Below are positions 1 through 8,820 of a stretch of 64,000 nucleotides of DNA, one piece after another. Origin of the DNA: VRUE01 sp963717375 (GTDB taxonomy: Bacteria > Actinomycetota > Thermoleophilia > Solirubrobacterales > 70-9); contig OY970329.1 of NCBI GenBank assembly GCA_963717375.1, forward strand, positions 868,001 to 932,000. Direction: 5' to 3'. The translations under genes and the position numbers were made by a program. The number at the start of each line of letters is the position of its first letter. Position 1 is the stretch's first letter. The notes below the pieces were generated by a model, which made no database searches, was not told the DNA's origin, and worked only from the letters and a program-made list of their open reading frames with translations.

Positions 1-1526
1 TCGCCGAGACGGTCTCCGCGCTGCGCCGCCGCGCCACCTCGCTCTCCCTGGCCGGCCTGATCGACGCCGCCGTGACCGAGACCGGCTACGACCTCGCGGT
101 GCTGATGCGCCCCGCCGGCGAGAGTCGCTTCGCCAACGTGCGCAAGCTGATGCGCCTCGCCGCCGATTTCGAGGCCGCCGAGGGCCGTGACCTGCGCGGC
201 CTGCTCGACTTCCTCGCGGCGCGCGCCGACGCCGACGCCGACGCGCAGGCGGCGACCGCCGTCGAGGGTCACGACGGGGTGCGGATCATGACCATCCACA
301 GCGCCAAGGGCCTCGAGTTCGACGTCGTCGCCATCCCCCACCTCTCGCGTGGCCTCCTCCCCGCCGCGCGCGGACCGATGCTGACGCTCGGCCGCGAGCC
401 CGAGGCGCCGCGGGTGGGAATGCAGCTGCGCCGGCTCGGCGCCCGCGGGATCGACCTCTACGCCCAGCGCGAGCTCGGCGAGGACGCCCAGGCGCGCCAG
501 GCGGAGGAGGAGCTTCGCCTCTTCCACGTCGGGGCGACGCGGGCGCGCGAACGGCTACTGCTGAGCGGCGTCGTCAACCCCTCCCCACCGTCCCGGCAAA
601 GCCACGGCAAGGCCGTGATCGAGCGGATCGTCGCCGGGTTCGAGATCGACCGCGAGCGCGACTCGAGCGTCGCGATCCCCGCGCCGGAGCCGAGGCCGGG
701 GCTGGAGGCGGCGTTCGAGCCCTCGGAGATCGCGGTTCGCGTCAACCTCGCCTCGGTCGAGCAGGCGGCGAGCCTGACCACCGTTAGAAAGGAGGCCGAC
801 GCGGAGCGAGAGGCCGGCGAGGGACCGGCGCCGCTGGTCACGCCGAGGACCCCCAGGGCGGTCAGGCGACCGCTCTCCTACACCGCGATCTCGACCCACG
901 GCAAGGGCACCGAAGAACGGCTCGTCGACAGCGACAGGGCCCTCCGTGAAAGCGGCACCGACGAGCAGGCGGCGGCAGGGGGCTTGGCCCGGGGCCGGGC
1001 CGTCCACGCGCTGCTCGAGTGGAGTCACGCCAACCAGTGGCAGTCGCCACCGGCGGAGCTGGTCAGCCGTATCGCGGCCTCAGACGGCGGGGATTTCGGC
1101 CTCGCCGAGGAGGCGTTGCTGGCCCCCTTCGAGGCTTGGCTGGGCTCCAGCTTCTTCGCCGCACGGGTACGGGATGCCGAGAGCAGCCGCGCCGAGGTGC
1201 CGCTGCTGATCGAAGTCGCCGGCACCGTCTTGCGCGGCTCGATCGACCTGCTGGTGGAAGAGAACGGGAACCCGCCCCTGATCGTCGACTACAAGACCGA
1301 CAGGGTCGACGGCTCACAGCCCGACGAGCTGACGACTCCCTACGAGATCCAACAGGCCATCTATGCGCTCGCGGTCGCCGAGGCGCGCGGGACCGACGAG
1401 GTCGAGCTCGCTTACGTCTTCCTCGAGAACGCCGAGGAGCCGGTGGTCGCCCGCTGGGGCCGGGACGAGATTGAGGCCGGCCGTCGCAGGCTGGAAACCG
1501 AGATCGCGCGGGTCAACAAGGACTGA
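1..1526 (+). CDS. UvrD/AddA-type helicase-nuclease, C-terminal part (5' end outside window)
   Basis: The frame is open from base 3, so 507 residues of a larger protein are visible. Helicase motif V appears as TIHSAKGLEF (about residues 97-106) and motif VI as GATRARERL (about 177-185); both bind or sense ATP and DNA in superfamily 1 helicases. A RecB-like PD-(D/E)XK nuclease follows: GRAVHALLEW near 330, SIDLL near 413, DYKTD near 429 and QQAIYA near 450. This motor-plus-nuclease order is that of AddA, AdnA/B and related double-strand-break resection enzymes; which one cannot be told without the N-terminus. The stop is 1 nt from the convergent xseB stop. The Walker A region lies outside the window. 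Confidence 0.85.
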   Translation, partial: AETVSALRRRATSLSLAGLIDAAVTETGYDLAVLMRPAGESRFANVRKLMRLAADFEAAEGRDLRGLLDFLAARADADADAQAATAVEGHDGVRIMTIHSAKGLEFDVVAIPHLSRGLLPAARGPMLTLGREPEAPRVGMQLRRLGARGIDLYAQRELGEDAQARQAEEELRLFHVGATRARERLLLSGVVNPSPPSRQSHGKAVIERIVAGFEIDRERDSSVAIPAPEPRPGLEAAFEPSEIAVRVNLASVEQAASLTTVRKEADAEREAGEGPAPLVTPRTPRAVRRPLSYTAISTHGKGTEERLVDSDRALRESGTDEQAAAGGLARGRAVHALLEWSHANQWQSPPAELVSRIAASDGGDFGLAEEALLAPFEAWLGSSFFAARVRDAESSRAEVPLLIEVAGTVLRGSIDLLVEENGNPPLIVDYKTDRVDGSQPDELTTPYEIQQAIYALAVAEARGTDEVELAYVFLENAEEPVVARWGRDEIEAGRRRLETEIARVNKD

Positions 1527-1527
1527 G

Positions 1528-1752
1528 TCAGGCGGTCTCGGTGTCGAGCTTTGCGGCCAGCTCGTCGAGTTTGAGCTCCTTCAGGCCCTCGCCGACGGCA
1601 TCGAGCTCGGCGCCGCAGTAGGTGACCAGGTCGCGGCCCTCGCGGCAGAGGTCGAGCGTCTCGCGCAGACCCGCCTGTCCGGAGTCGAGGCGATCGATGA
1701 TCTGCTCCAGGCGCTCCACCGCCACCTCATAGCTGTCGGGCTTCTCGCTCAA
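1528..1752 (-). CDS. xseB: Exodeoxyribonuclease VII small subunit
   Basis: This 74-residue acidic helical protein has the usual size and the YEVAVERLEQIIDRLDSG-type N-terminus of XseB. Several copies bind each XseA and are needed for exonuclease VII, which degrades single-stranded DNA from both ends. The start is TTG at 1752, overlapping the xseA TGA stop by 4 nt (TTGA), so translation is probably coupled. No other start fits the family length. Confidence 0.93.
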   Translation of the reverse strand: MSEKPDSYEVAVERLEQIIDRLDSGQAGLRETLDLCREGRDLVTYCGAELDAVGEGLKELKLDELAAKLDTETA

Positions 1753-3029
1753 TCGGGCTCCTCGATCTTGGCGCCGACACTGCCGTCGGCAAAGCGCAGT
1801 TTGACGCGCTCGGCGGCGACCGCGCCGGCGACGCTGCTCACCGGCTCGCCCCCGCCGGCCTCGACCAGCGCGTAGCCGCGCTCGAGCGTGCGCTCGGGCT
1901 CGTGCGCCCGCAGCGCGACCTCGGCCCGGTGCAGCGAAGTGCGTCGGCGCTCCATTTCCGCCCCGGCGGCACGCCGCCGGGCCCGCTCCAGGACGACGGT
2001 GGCAAGCCGGCGCTGAAAGCCGAGCCGCTCGGCGATGCCGCGTTCGGAGGCGGCGCGGATCTCGCGCGTCTTCTGGTTGAGCGCGAGCCGCTCACGCCGC
2101 AGCGCTCGCGCCGGACCGCGGGCGAGGGCGACCAGGTGCGGTGTCCTGGTGCGCACGCCGTTCTCCGCCGCCCGGCGCAGCGAGGCGACGCTGCGCTCGA
2201 GCTCGCCGCGGGCCGCCACGCAATCGAGCGGGACCGCGGCCTCGGCGGCGTGGGTCGGGGTCGAGCAGGCGACCGACGCGACGTCGTCGATCAGGGTCGA
2301 GTCGCGCTCGTGGCCGACGGCGCTGATCACCGGCACGCGCAGCATCGCGACCGTGCGGCAGAGCGTCTCGTCGCAGAAGGCCCAGAGGTCGGCCAGACTG
2401 CCGCCGCCACGGGTGACGACGATCGCCTCGACCCGGGGCTGGGCGGCGAGGTCCTGGATCGCCGCCGCGATCCTCGGGGCCGCGTGGCGGTCCTGCACCG
2501 GGGCGAAGGCCCAGACGATCGTGCCGCGCCAGCCACGGCGCTCGAGCCCGGCCAGCAGGTCGCGGCGGGCGGCACCGGACTCCGCCGTCACGACGCCGAT
2601 CGTCTTCGGCAGCAACGGCCGCGCCAGCTGCCCCTGCAACTCGAACAGGCCCTCCCCCTGGAGCTGTTTGCGCAGCCCCTCCAGCCGCGCCAGCAGGTCT
2701 CCCTCGCCGGCGAGGCGGATGTGGGTGGCGCGAAAGGAGAAGGCCGGAGAGGCGTGGGCGCCACCGCGGTAGTAGTCGGGCCCGCCGGCGATCACCACTT
2801 CGGTCCCGTCGCGGAGACCCTGCTCGGGGAGCGCCAGCTTCTCCAGCTCGTTGAGCCAGATCGTGCAGGGGACGGCGCCCTCGCTGTCGCGCAGCTCGAA
2901 GTAAGCCTGCGCTTTGCTGCGGCTGAGTCCGGTCACCTCGCCAATCAGCGAGACGCGGGCGCGGCGGCGCATCTCTTCCTCCAGCTTGCGGGCGTAGCGC
3001 CCTACGGGAAACGGGCCGGGCAGTTCCAA
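1749..3029 (-). CDS. xseA: Exodeoxyribonuclease VII large subunit
   Basis: At 426 residues this is the catalytic subunit of exonuclease VII. An N-terminal OB-fold (about residues 15-105) contains VSLIGEVTGLSRS. The catalytic domain carries IGVVTAESGAARRD, TRGGGSLADLWAF and GHERDSTLIDDVA, the conserved family signatures, followed by a long helical region rich in Arg and Glu. The start is TTG at 3029, giving the family's short N-terminus (ELPGPFPVGRY); no ATG or GTG lies in frame nearby. It follows the HxlR-type regulator by 22 nt on the same strand and overlaps xseB. Confidence 0.94.
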   Translation of the reverse strand: MELPGPFPVGRYARKLEEEMRRRARVSLIGEVTGLSRSKAQAYFELRDSEGAVPCTIWLNELEKLALPEQGLRDGTEVVIAGGPDYYRGGAHASPAFSFRATHIRLAGEGDLLARLEGLRKQLQGEGLFELQGQLARPLLPKTIGVVTAESGAARRDLLAGLERRGWRGTIVWAFAPVQDRHAAPRIAAAIQDLAAQPRVEAIVVTRGGGSLADLWAFCDETLCRTVAMLRVPVISAVGHERDSTLIDDVASVACSTPTHAAEAAVPLDCVAARGELERSVASLRRAAENGVRTRTPHLVALARGPARALRRERLALNQKTREIRAASERGIAERLGFQRRLATVVLERARRRAAGAEMERRRTSLHRAEVALRAHEPERTLERGYALVEAGGGEPVSSVAGAVAAERVKLRFADGSVGAKIEEPD

Positions 3030-3051
3030 GAAATCGAGGCTACCCAGCGCG

Positions 3052-3396
3052 TCAGCCGGTTTGGTGCCAGCGTTTGGCCCATTGCTTCAACTCGCTGATC
3101 GCCGGGCGCAGCTCAGCCCCCTTCTCGGTCAGCGAGTAAGTGACGCGCACCGGCGTGCCGGCTTCGACCTCGCGCTCGACCAGGCCTTCGTCCTCGAGCT
3201 CCCGCAGGCGCTGCGAGAGCAACCGGTCGGAGAGCCCGGGAACCGCGCGGGCCAGCTCGCCGAAGCGCAATGGCCCCTCGGTCAGGGCGGAGATGATCGC
3301 CCCGGTCCAGCGCTTGCCGATCAGCTCGATCGCCGCGTGGAAGAGCGGGCAGACGCCATTGACGGCTTGATCTTGGGTCGCGGGCCCAGCCTCCAT
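3052..3396 (-). CDS. HxlR-family winged-helix transcriptional regulator
   Basis: The 114-residue protein is a single winged helix of the HxlR type. It has the diagnostic N-terminal Cys in CPLFHAAIELIGKRWT (about residues 16-31), the recognition-helix segment GLSDRLLSQRLRELEDEGLV, and the wing VRVTYSLTEKG. HxlR proteins are dimeric regulators, often responding through that Cys to aldehydes, quinones or other electrophiles; the ligand here is unknown. It lies just upstream of xseA, so it may share a transcript with exonuclease VII, although the functional link is unclear. Confidence 0.9.
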   Translation of the reverse strand: MEAGPATQDQAVNGVCPLFHAAIELIGKRWTGAIISALTEGPLRFGELARAVPGLSDRLLSQRLRELEDEGLVEREVEAGTPVRVTYSLTEKGAELRPAISELKQWAKRWHQTG

Positions 3397-3436
3397 GCAG
3401 CAACAGGGAGCTTACTGAACGTAAGTGATGGGCCTT

Positions 3437-4582
3437 TCAGCTCGTGCAGGGACCCGTGTCTACGGGGCCGGCTGGCTCTCTCAGGGCAGCTTCGACGATG
3501 TCTGTGGGAATGGCGAAGCCGCCCGGCGCGCCGGTCGTCGTTGCGGCGAAGACGGTGCCGAGGACCCGGCCGCGGCTGTCCACCAGGGGGCCGCCGGAGT
3601 TGCCGCTGCGGACGCTGCCGCGCAGCGAGGCGATCCGGCGGCCGATCGGGCCGCGGCCGTAGGAGTCATTGCTGATCGTCTCGCGGGTCTCGCCGAGCCG
3701 GGCCGGAGCCTCCGCGTAGGGGCCGTTCTCGGGGTAGCCGAGCACTGCCGCCGCGGTGCCTGACGCCGGGTCGGGGGCGATCGGAAGGGCCGGTATTTCG
3801 GCCTCGACCTGCAGCAGGGCCAGGTCGTTTTCGGGGTCGTAATAGACCGGGGTGGCGTCGAGCGAAGCGCCTTCCCGAGTCGTCACCGTGGTGTCGTCCT
3901 CGCCGGCGACGACGTGGGCGTTGGTCACGATGAGGCCCGGGCCGGCGACCCAGCCGGAACCCTCTACGCCGAGGCCGCAGGCCGTCCCCAGCACACGAAC
4001 CACCGAGTCGCCGGCGCGCGCCACGTCGGGGTCGGCGACGATCGAGGGATCGGGCGCCGCCACAGGCGTCGCCGGTCCGACAATCGAGGGAGCGGGGTCG
4101 ACCCGGTCCAGCGCGTGCAGGATCGGCCCAGAGGGCGGCAGCACTTCGTTGAGGCTGCGCAGGATCACTGAACGCTGCACGTCAGCACGAAGCTGCGCGG
4201 TCCCCGGCGCGTGCAGGGCGACGGCGCCAAACACCCAGACGACGCCGAGCGCGACCGAGGCGACAAGCGCCGCCCCACCCGCTCCGTCGGCCAGATGCAA
4301 CACGCCGGTCCCCCGAATCAGGCGCGCCCGCAGGCCCAGGGCCATGCTCTCCAGCGCCACCGCGACGAGCGCACCGCCGACAAGGGCGCCCAGCGCCGCG
4401 CACAGGGGCGCATAGGGCGACTCGGCGCCCTGATTCAGCACCAGTGGCGCGAGTCGGCTGCCGGCGAACGCACCCAAAGCAAACCCGATCAGCGTCAGCG
4501 TGCCGACGATCAGTCCCTGCCGATAGCCCCACAGCCCCAGGGCCAGGGTGAAGGCGACGATCCCGAAGTCGAGCACAGTCAT
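3437..4582 (-). CDS. MarP-like membrane-anchored serine protease (CvpA domain + trypsin domain)
   Basis: Residues 1-125 hold about four membrane segments resembling CvpA/colicin V production proteins. Residues 190-365 are a chymotrypsin-fold protease with triad His223 (NAHVVAG), Asp253 (ENDLALL) and Ser329 (GNSGGP). Cys202 and Cys379 match in spacing the disulfide pair known in Mycobacterium MarP (Rv3671c), a 397-residue periplasmic protease needed for acid and oxidative stress survival. The protease domain should face outside the membrane. It is divergent from the penicillin-binding protein at 4631 with only 48 nt between starts, which suggests shared control of cell-wall genes. Function is inferred from MarP. 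Confidence 0.88.
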   Translation of the reverse strand: MTVLDFGIVAFTLALGLWGYRQGLIVGTLTLIGFALGAFAGSRLAPLVLNQGAESPYAPLCAALGALVGGALVAVALESMALGLRARLIRGTGVLHLADGAGGAALVASVALGVVWVFGAVALHAPGTAQLRADVQRSVILRSLNEVLPPSGPILHALDRVDPAPSIVGPATPVAAPDPSIVADPDVARAGDSVVRVLGTACGLGVEGSGWVAGPGLIVTNAHVVAGEDDTTVTTREGASLDATPVYYDPENDLALLQVEAEIPALPIAPDPASGTAAAVLGYPENGPYAEAPARLGETRETISNDSYGRGPIGRRIASLRGSVRSGNSGGPLVDSRGRVLGTVFAATTTGAPGGFAIPTDIVEAALREPAGPVDTGPCTS

Positions 4583-4630
4583 TCGTCGAATAATGAGGGG
4601 TCTCCGACTCCTCCACTACCTTTCACAAAA

Positions 4631-6364
4631 ATGAGCAACCTCTCGCCCGAGGTGGAGCGGCGTCGCCGTCTCATCACCCGCACGCTTCCCCTCACCCTGA
4701 TCGCGCTGGTCGCCTTCGTTCTCGGCGCCATGGCGGGCACGTCCGGCTCGCCCGACAAGGACGCGGCACAGCGCTTCGTCAACGCCTGGTCGCGCGGCGA
4801 ATTCGGCGCCATGTACAAGGAGTTGAATCCGGCCTCGCGGCGAGCGATCGAACTGAATGACTTCGTCCTGGCCTACCGCGACGCGGCGATGGTGGCGACC
4901 CTGCGCTCACTCGAACCCGACTCGCCGTCGGACCCCATGTCGAGCAACGGCACCACGGTGGTGCCGGTGTCGGTCGTGGCCCGCACCGCCGCCTTCGGCC
5001 CGGCGGAAGGCGCGCTGGAACTTCCCTTCGACGAAGGCGGTATCAGCTGGGACCCGAGCCTTGTCTTCCCCGGGCTGCGAAACGGCGAGCACCTCGAAAA
5101 CCAGATCGAGCTCGCGCCCCGCGCGCCGATCCTCGCCGCCGACGGCACGCCGCTGGCCGAGGGGCCGGCCGAAGCCCGTGCCCATCCCCTCGGCAGCTCG
5201 GCGATCGACATCACGGGGGAAGTCGGCACCGCCGAAGAAACCGACTCGCTGCTGCTCGCCCGCAGGGGATTCGCGCCCGACACTCCGGTCGGGGTCAGCG
5301 GCCTCGAGCAGGCGTTCAACGCCCGGCTCGCCGGCAAGCCCGGTGGCTCGCTGCTGGCGGTGAGCGAAACCGGTGGCGGCACACGCACAATCGCCAAGGC
5401 CGATCCGCATCCGGGGGCGGCGGTGAAGACCACGATCGACCCGAGCCTGCAGGAATCCGCGGTCTCCGCTCTTGCCGGCCGGGTCGGCGGCATCGCCGTG
5501 CTCGACTCGCGCAACGGCGACGTGCGCGCCCTCGCCGGCCAGGCCTTCTCCGCGCCGCAACCGCCCGGCTCAACCTTCAAGACGATCACGACGACCGCCG
5601 CGCTCGAGAAGGGCGTCGTCTCCCTCGACGACGAATTCGAAACCACCAACGGGGTCAACGTCGGCGGACGCTTCATCGAAAACGCCAATGGCGAGTACTG
5701 CGGCGGCAGCTTCCGCGAAGCCTTTGCCGAGTCTTGCAACGCCGACTTCGCCCCGCTGGGGCCGAAGATCGGCAACGACGACCTGGTCGAGACCGCCGAA
5801 CGGTTCGGCTTCAACTCGCCGCCGACGCTCTACGCGTCCCGCTTCGTCGCCCAGGTCGACCCCGAAGAATCGACGATCCCAACCGAAATCGGCGACGAAC
5901 TCGACCTCGGGGTCAGCGCGATCGGCCAGGGCGAAGTGCTGGCGACACCGCTGCAGATGGCGACCGTGGCGCAGACGATCGCCAACGGCGGGGTGCGCGA
6001 ACCGACCTCGATCGTCAAGAACAAGAAGCTGCGACCCGAGGCGAAGCCGGTGCGCGTGATGTCGAAGAAGATCGCCGGCGAACTGACCGAACTGATGATC
6101 GGCGTGGTCACCGGCGGCACCGGCACCGCCGGCGCGATCCCCGAGGCCCAGGTCGCCGGCAAGACCGGCACCGCAGAGCTCGGCCCCCGGCCAGGAGAAG
6201 AGAACTCCGAACACCCGCAGCAACGCAAGGACGCCTGGTTCGCGGCCTTCGCCCCGGCCGAAAAGGCCAAGCTGGCGATCGGCGTGCTGCTGATCGAAGC
6301 CGAAGCGGCGGGAGGCGAAGTCGCAGCCCCGGCGGCTGCGCAGGTGCTCTCCGCCGGTCTCTGA
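4631..6364 (+). CDS. Class B penicillin-binding protein (NTF2-like domain + transpeptidase)
   Basis: A 577-residue D,D-transpeptidase that cross-links peptidoglycan. A membrane anchor spans about residues 18-36. An NTF2-like MecA_N domain follows (about 42-150, DAAQRFVNAWSRGEFGAMY), then a dimerisation region, then the transpeptidase with SxxK at Ser314-Lys317 (PPGSTFK), SxN at Ser368-Asn370 and KTGT at 511-514. The domain order matches PbpA/PBP2a-like enzymes without a glycosyltransferase. The ATG at 4631 puts the positively charged RRRR segment just before the anchor; no Shine-Dalgarno sequence is present, so initiation may be leaderless or on a very short leader. Upstream in-frame sequence is antisense to the protease gene and was not used. 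Confidence 0.92.
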   Translation: MSNLSPEVERRRRLITRTLPLTLIALVAFVLGAMAGTSGSPDKDAAQRFVNAWSRGEFGAMYKELNPASRRAIELNDFVLAYRDAAMVATLRSLEPDSPSDPMSSNGTTVVPVSVVARTAAFGPAEGALELPFDEGGISWDPSLVFPGLRNGEHLENQIELAPRAPILAADGTPLAEGPAEARAHPLGSSAIDITGEVGTAEETDSLLLARRGFAPDTPVGVSGLEQAFNARLAGKPGGSLLAVSETGGGTRTIAKADPHPGAAVKTTIDPSLQESAVSALAGRVGGIAVLDSRNGDVRALAGQAFSAPQPPGSTFKTITTTAALEKGVVSLDDEFETTNGVNVGGRFIENANGEYCGGSFREAFAESCNADFAPLGPKIGNDDLVETAERFGFNSPPTLYASRFVAQVDPEESTIPTEIGDELDLGVSAIGQGEVLATPLQMATVAQTIANGGVREPTSIVKNKKLRPEAKPVRVMSKKIAGELTELMIGVVTGGTGTAGAIPEAQVAGKTGTAELGPRPGEENSEHPQQRKDAWFAAFAPAEKAKLAIGVLLIEAEAAGGEVAAPAAAQVLSAGL

Positions 6365-6365
6365 C

Positions 6366-6911
6366 CTAGAGGTCCAGCGTTACTTCGGCCGGGCCTTCGG
6401 GGCCGGCGATCGAGAGCGTCAGAGGACGGTTCTCGGAAGCCTCGGAGGGAAGTTCGAAGAGCACGAGAGAGCCCTCGATCGGGCCCTGCTGCGGCGTGGA
6501 GTCCGGTGCCGGGATCGGTTCCTGCGATTCGACTTCGCCACCGAAGGGGAAGGCGTAGAGGCTTGAGCTGGGAATCGCCTTGAAGGTCTGGTTGCCGGCA
6601 TCGGTGATCGTGAAGGAACTGGCCAGCTTCTGCGTCTCTTCGCTCTTGTTCTGGACTTCGAGGAAGATCCCAAAGTAGCTCGAGCCATCCGCCGGCGGCG
6701 GCTGATCGACCAGGTAGGCAGCATCCTCATTGTCATTGGGGTTGAGGAAGCGCGAGAAGACCACCTGGTACTTGAGATCGCCCAGCTCGACGACCTCGCC
6801 CTCGACGACGTCCTTCGAGTCACTCGAGTAGCCGCAGGCGGAGACGGTCAGGCTGAGCGCGACCAGCGCGAGCGCGGCGAGGATCGGGGCAAGAAGGGTG
6901 CGACGGGACAT
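6366..6911 (-). CDS. Secreted lipoprotein, DUF4352-like
   Basis: The 181-residue product starts with a lipoprotein signal peptide: MSRR, a hydrophobic stretch, and lipobox VSAC with lipid-modified Cys26. The mature part is a beta-rich domain with YFGIFLEVQNKSEETQKL and SSFTITDAGNQTF, typical of DUF4352/telokin-like extracytoplasmic proteins that stabilise or present partners at the membrane. Its function is not known. A TAGGCT hexamer lies about 10 nt before the start codon. It converges with the penicillin-binding protein, with stops 1 nt apart. Confidence 0.75.
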   Translation of the reverse strand: MSRRTLLAPILAALALVALSLTVSACGYSSDSKDVVEGEVVELGDLKYQVVFSRFLNPNDNEDAAYLVDQPPPADGSSYFGIFLEVQNKSEETQKLASSFTITDAGNQTFKAIPSSSLYAFPFGGEVESQEPIPAPDSTPQQGPIEGSLVLFELPSEASENRPLTLSIAGPEGPAEVTLDL

Positions 6912-6938
6912 CGGCGGCGAGAGCCTATAAGACCGGGC

Positions 6939-7457
6939 TCAGGGAATACCGGTCGCGTGGCGGTTACCGCCGGCGAGCGCCACGCGATGCCGGTCGAGCT
7001 CCCCCGACTCGAGCTGATCGCGCAACCGGCGCAGCGCCTCGCGCCAGCGCCGTTCGTAGGGAATCGAGGCCCCGGAGAGCAGCTCGAGCGCGCGATCGAT
7101 TGGGTTCGAGGGCTCGGTCCAGTAGGAGACGCGGACCGTGGTCAGCGAGCCCGGCCCTTCGGTCAGCTCCCAGAGGGTCGTCGACGGGATCCGGTTGAGG
7201 CGCCCGCCGCGGCCGTGCTCGAGCAGCCGGTGCGGCTCGTCGGCCTCAGCGATAGTCGTGTCCATCCAGACCGCCCGCGGCCAGACCGCGAAGCGGAACC
7301 GCGCTCCGGCGCCGACACCGGTCGGCTCGATCCGGGTCAGGTGGAAGTCGGCAAGGAAGTGGTCGGTGAAGGCGGGGCGCAGGGAGAGGTCGGCGATCGC
7401 CTCGAAAGCGCGCCCGCGCGGCACGTCAATCTCAATCTCTGCGCTGACCGGGCCCAT
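6939..7457 (-). CDS. SRPBCC (START-like) family protein
   Basis: The 172-residue protein begins with EIEIDVPRGRAFEAIADL and continues with alternating beta strands ending in a long C-terminal helix (ALRRLRDQLESGEL), the helix-grip fold of SRPBCC/polyketide cyclase-like proteins that bind hydrophobic ligands in a deep cavity. The exact ligand cannot be read from sequence. A TAGAAT hexamer precedes the ATG by 9 nt, suggesting a short or absent leader. It is divergent from the FHA-domain gene. Confidence 0.8.
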   Translation of the reverse strand: MGPVSAEIEIDVPRGRAFEAIADLSLRPAFTDHFLADFHLTRIEPTGVGAGARFRFAVWPRAVWMDTTIAEADEPHRLLEHGRGGRLNRIPSTTLWELTEGPGSLTTVRVSYWTEPSNPIDRALELLSGASIPYERRWREALRRLRDQLESGELDRHRVALAGGNRHATGIP

Positions 7458-7583
7458 GGCGGCGCGATTCTAGTCCTACCGGGCAACGGCTGGACACAGT
7501 GACCAAAATGCGACAAAAAGATTGTGCCAGATGGCGCTTGACGCGCTACCATAAATTGTGGAGGCGCCGGGAAAGGAGTCCCC

Positions 7584-8150
7584 ATTTTTACCAGCATCAA
7601 TCCCGGTACCAGCGTTGACAGCTTTGCGGTTGGAGCGATCCCGGGCACGGGAACTTATTTCTGTGCATCGTGCGGTTCGCAGCTCGCCCTCAGCGAGAAC
7701 GATCAGCTGCCCGAGTGCCCTCGCTGCGGTGCGGGCGAGTTCCACCTCGACTCGATCTTCGAGCCGATGCAGGAGCACGGCCAGACCGCCGAACTGGCCC
7801 TTCAGAACACGTCCTCGACGCCCGAGTGGTTGCCGGCGGCGCGGACGATGCTGACCAAGCCGGGGCGATACCTCGCCTGTCGTGAGGATGGTGAGATCGA
7901 GGTATTCGCGGTGGAACAGGGCTGGACGCGGATCGGCCGCAGCGCCGCCGCCGACATCCGCCTCGACGACCCAAGCGTCTCCCGACGCCACGCCCTGATC
8001 GTCTCCGAGCTGCCGGACTCGCTGCGCGTGCTCGATGACCGCAGCCTCAATGGCGTCTTCCTCAACGGCGAGATCGTCGACTGGGGACGGCTCGCGGACG
8101 GCGACGAATTGGCGATCGGCCGCTACCGCCTTTTCGCTCTGGAAAGCTAA
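7584..8150 (+). CDS. Zinc-ribbon + FHA domain protein, probable ATT start
   Basis: The frame from 7584 encodes 188 residues. A four-cysteine zinc ribbon uses Cys27, Cys30, Cys45 and Cys48 (FCASC...CPRC). After a linker, an FHA phosphothreonine-binding domain occupies about residues 110-185, with IGRS, SVSRRH and SLNGVFLNG motifs. FHA proteins read Ser/Thr-kinase phosphorylation. The zinc ribbon is lost if the first in-frame ATG (7767) is used. No ATG, GTG or TTG exists upstream in frame before a stop at 7539, but ATT at 7584 is preceded by AAAGGAG at 7572-7578 with 5 nt spacing, so ATT is the likely initiator. Confidence 0.75.
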   Translation: MFTSINPGTSVDSFAVGAIPGTGTYFCASCGSQLALSENDQLPECPRCGAGEFHLDSIFEPMQEHGQTAELALQNTSSTPEWLPAARTMLTKPGRYLACREDGEIEVFAVEQGWTRIGRSAAADIRLDDPSVSRRHALIVSELPDSLRVLDDRSLNGVFLNGEIVDWGRLADGDELAIGRYRLFALES

Positions 8151-8190
8151 ACGCGCAATTTCCGGCCACCGCCACCCCTAGCATGGGGAT

Positions 8191-8604
8191 GTGGATCAGT
8201 ACCCAACCCCAGGCGACCCGTCTCCTGAGCCGCCGGAGGTAGCCGCCGAGCGCGCCCGCGAACGCCTCCACGAGGAGATCGAGCGCGTGCGCACGGGCGT
8301 GGAGGAGATGCTCGCCGAGCAGGAGAACGGAATCGACGAGACGGCTCTAAGGCGCGAACTCGACGCGATCCGCGATGAGACCACATTCCTGCTCAAACGC
8401 CGTATCCGCAAGACCGAGAAGCGCCTCAACAAGCGCATCAACCAGGTCGACGCGCGCACCGAAGCCCTGGAGCAGCGCCTAGATCAGGTCGAGCAGGACC
8501 GCAAGTACGCCGAGTGGCGTATCCACACCAATAACGAGCAGATGCTCGACGGCCTCCTTGCAGAGATCCGGGGGATTGCGGATCTGCTTACTCGGGAGCG
8601 CTAG
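8191..8604 (+). CDS. Hypothetical coiled-coil protein
   Basis: This 137-residue soluble protein is almost entirely charged helix after a proline-rich start (PTPGDPSPEPPE). Heptad-like stretches include ARERLHEEIERVRTGVEEML and RIRKTEKRLNKRINQVDAR, indicating a coiled coil, probably oligomeric. I do not recognise a family. The GTG start at 8191 follows a TAGCAT hexamer (8179-8184) by 6 nt with no ribosome binding site, so the mRNA is probably leaderless. Its TAG stop overlaps the first base of a 103-bp palindromic element. Confidence 0.65.
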   Translation: MDQYPTPGDPSPEPPEVAAERARERLHEEIERVRTGVEEMLAEQENGIDETALRRELDAIRDETTFLLKRRIRKTEKRLNKRINQVDARTEALEQRLDQVEQDRKYAEWRIHTNNEQMLDGLLAEIRGIADLLTRER

Positions 8605-8705
8605 AGGGGCGAGTACCCCTCCCGCGGAACCCGCCGCCCGCACGGCTGCAGGGTTCTGGACTCAGTTTGGCTCACAAGTTCCGCAGGAGGGGTACTCGCC
8701 CCTCT
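8603..8705. repeat. Palindromic element E1 (103 bp)
   Basis: Arms 8603-8630 and 8678-8705 are complementary at 27 of 28 positions, with a 47-nt centre. The element begins inside the stop codon of the preceding gene. The inner arm end reads GCGGAAC, and the centre contains GGCTCACAAGTTCC, whose complement reappears in the neighbouring element at 8821. There is no T-tract, so it is not a classical intrinsic terminator. It fills the first part of the 327-bp gap before gltB, where I see no gene. Confidence 0.85.
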
Positions 8706-8820
8706 TCCCCACTCGTGTCAAGAGAGCACGCTCGTTCCTGGGCTGAGAGCCAGAGCAACGGAACCACTTGTCCCTTGAAGCTCCAAGGCGGAGAGCTTTT
8801 CGACTGAGCTTCCGTGACTC

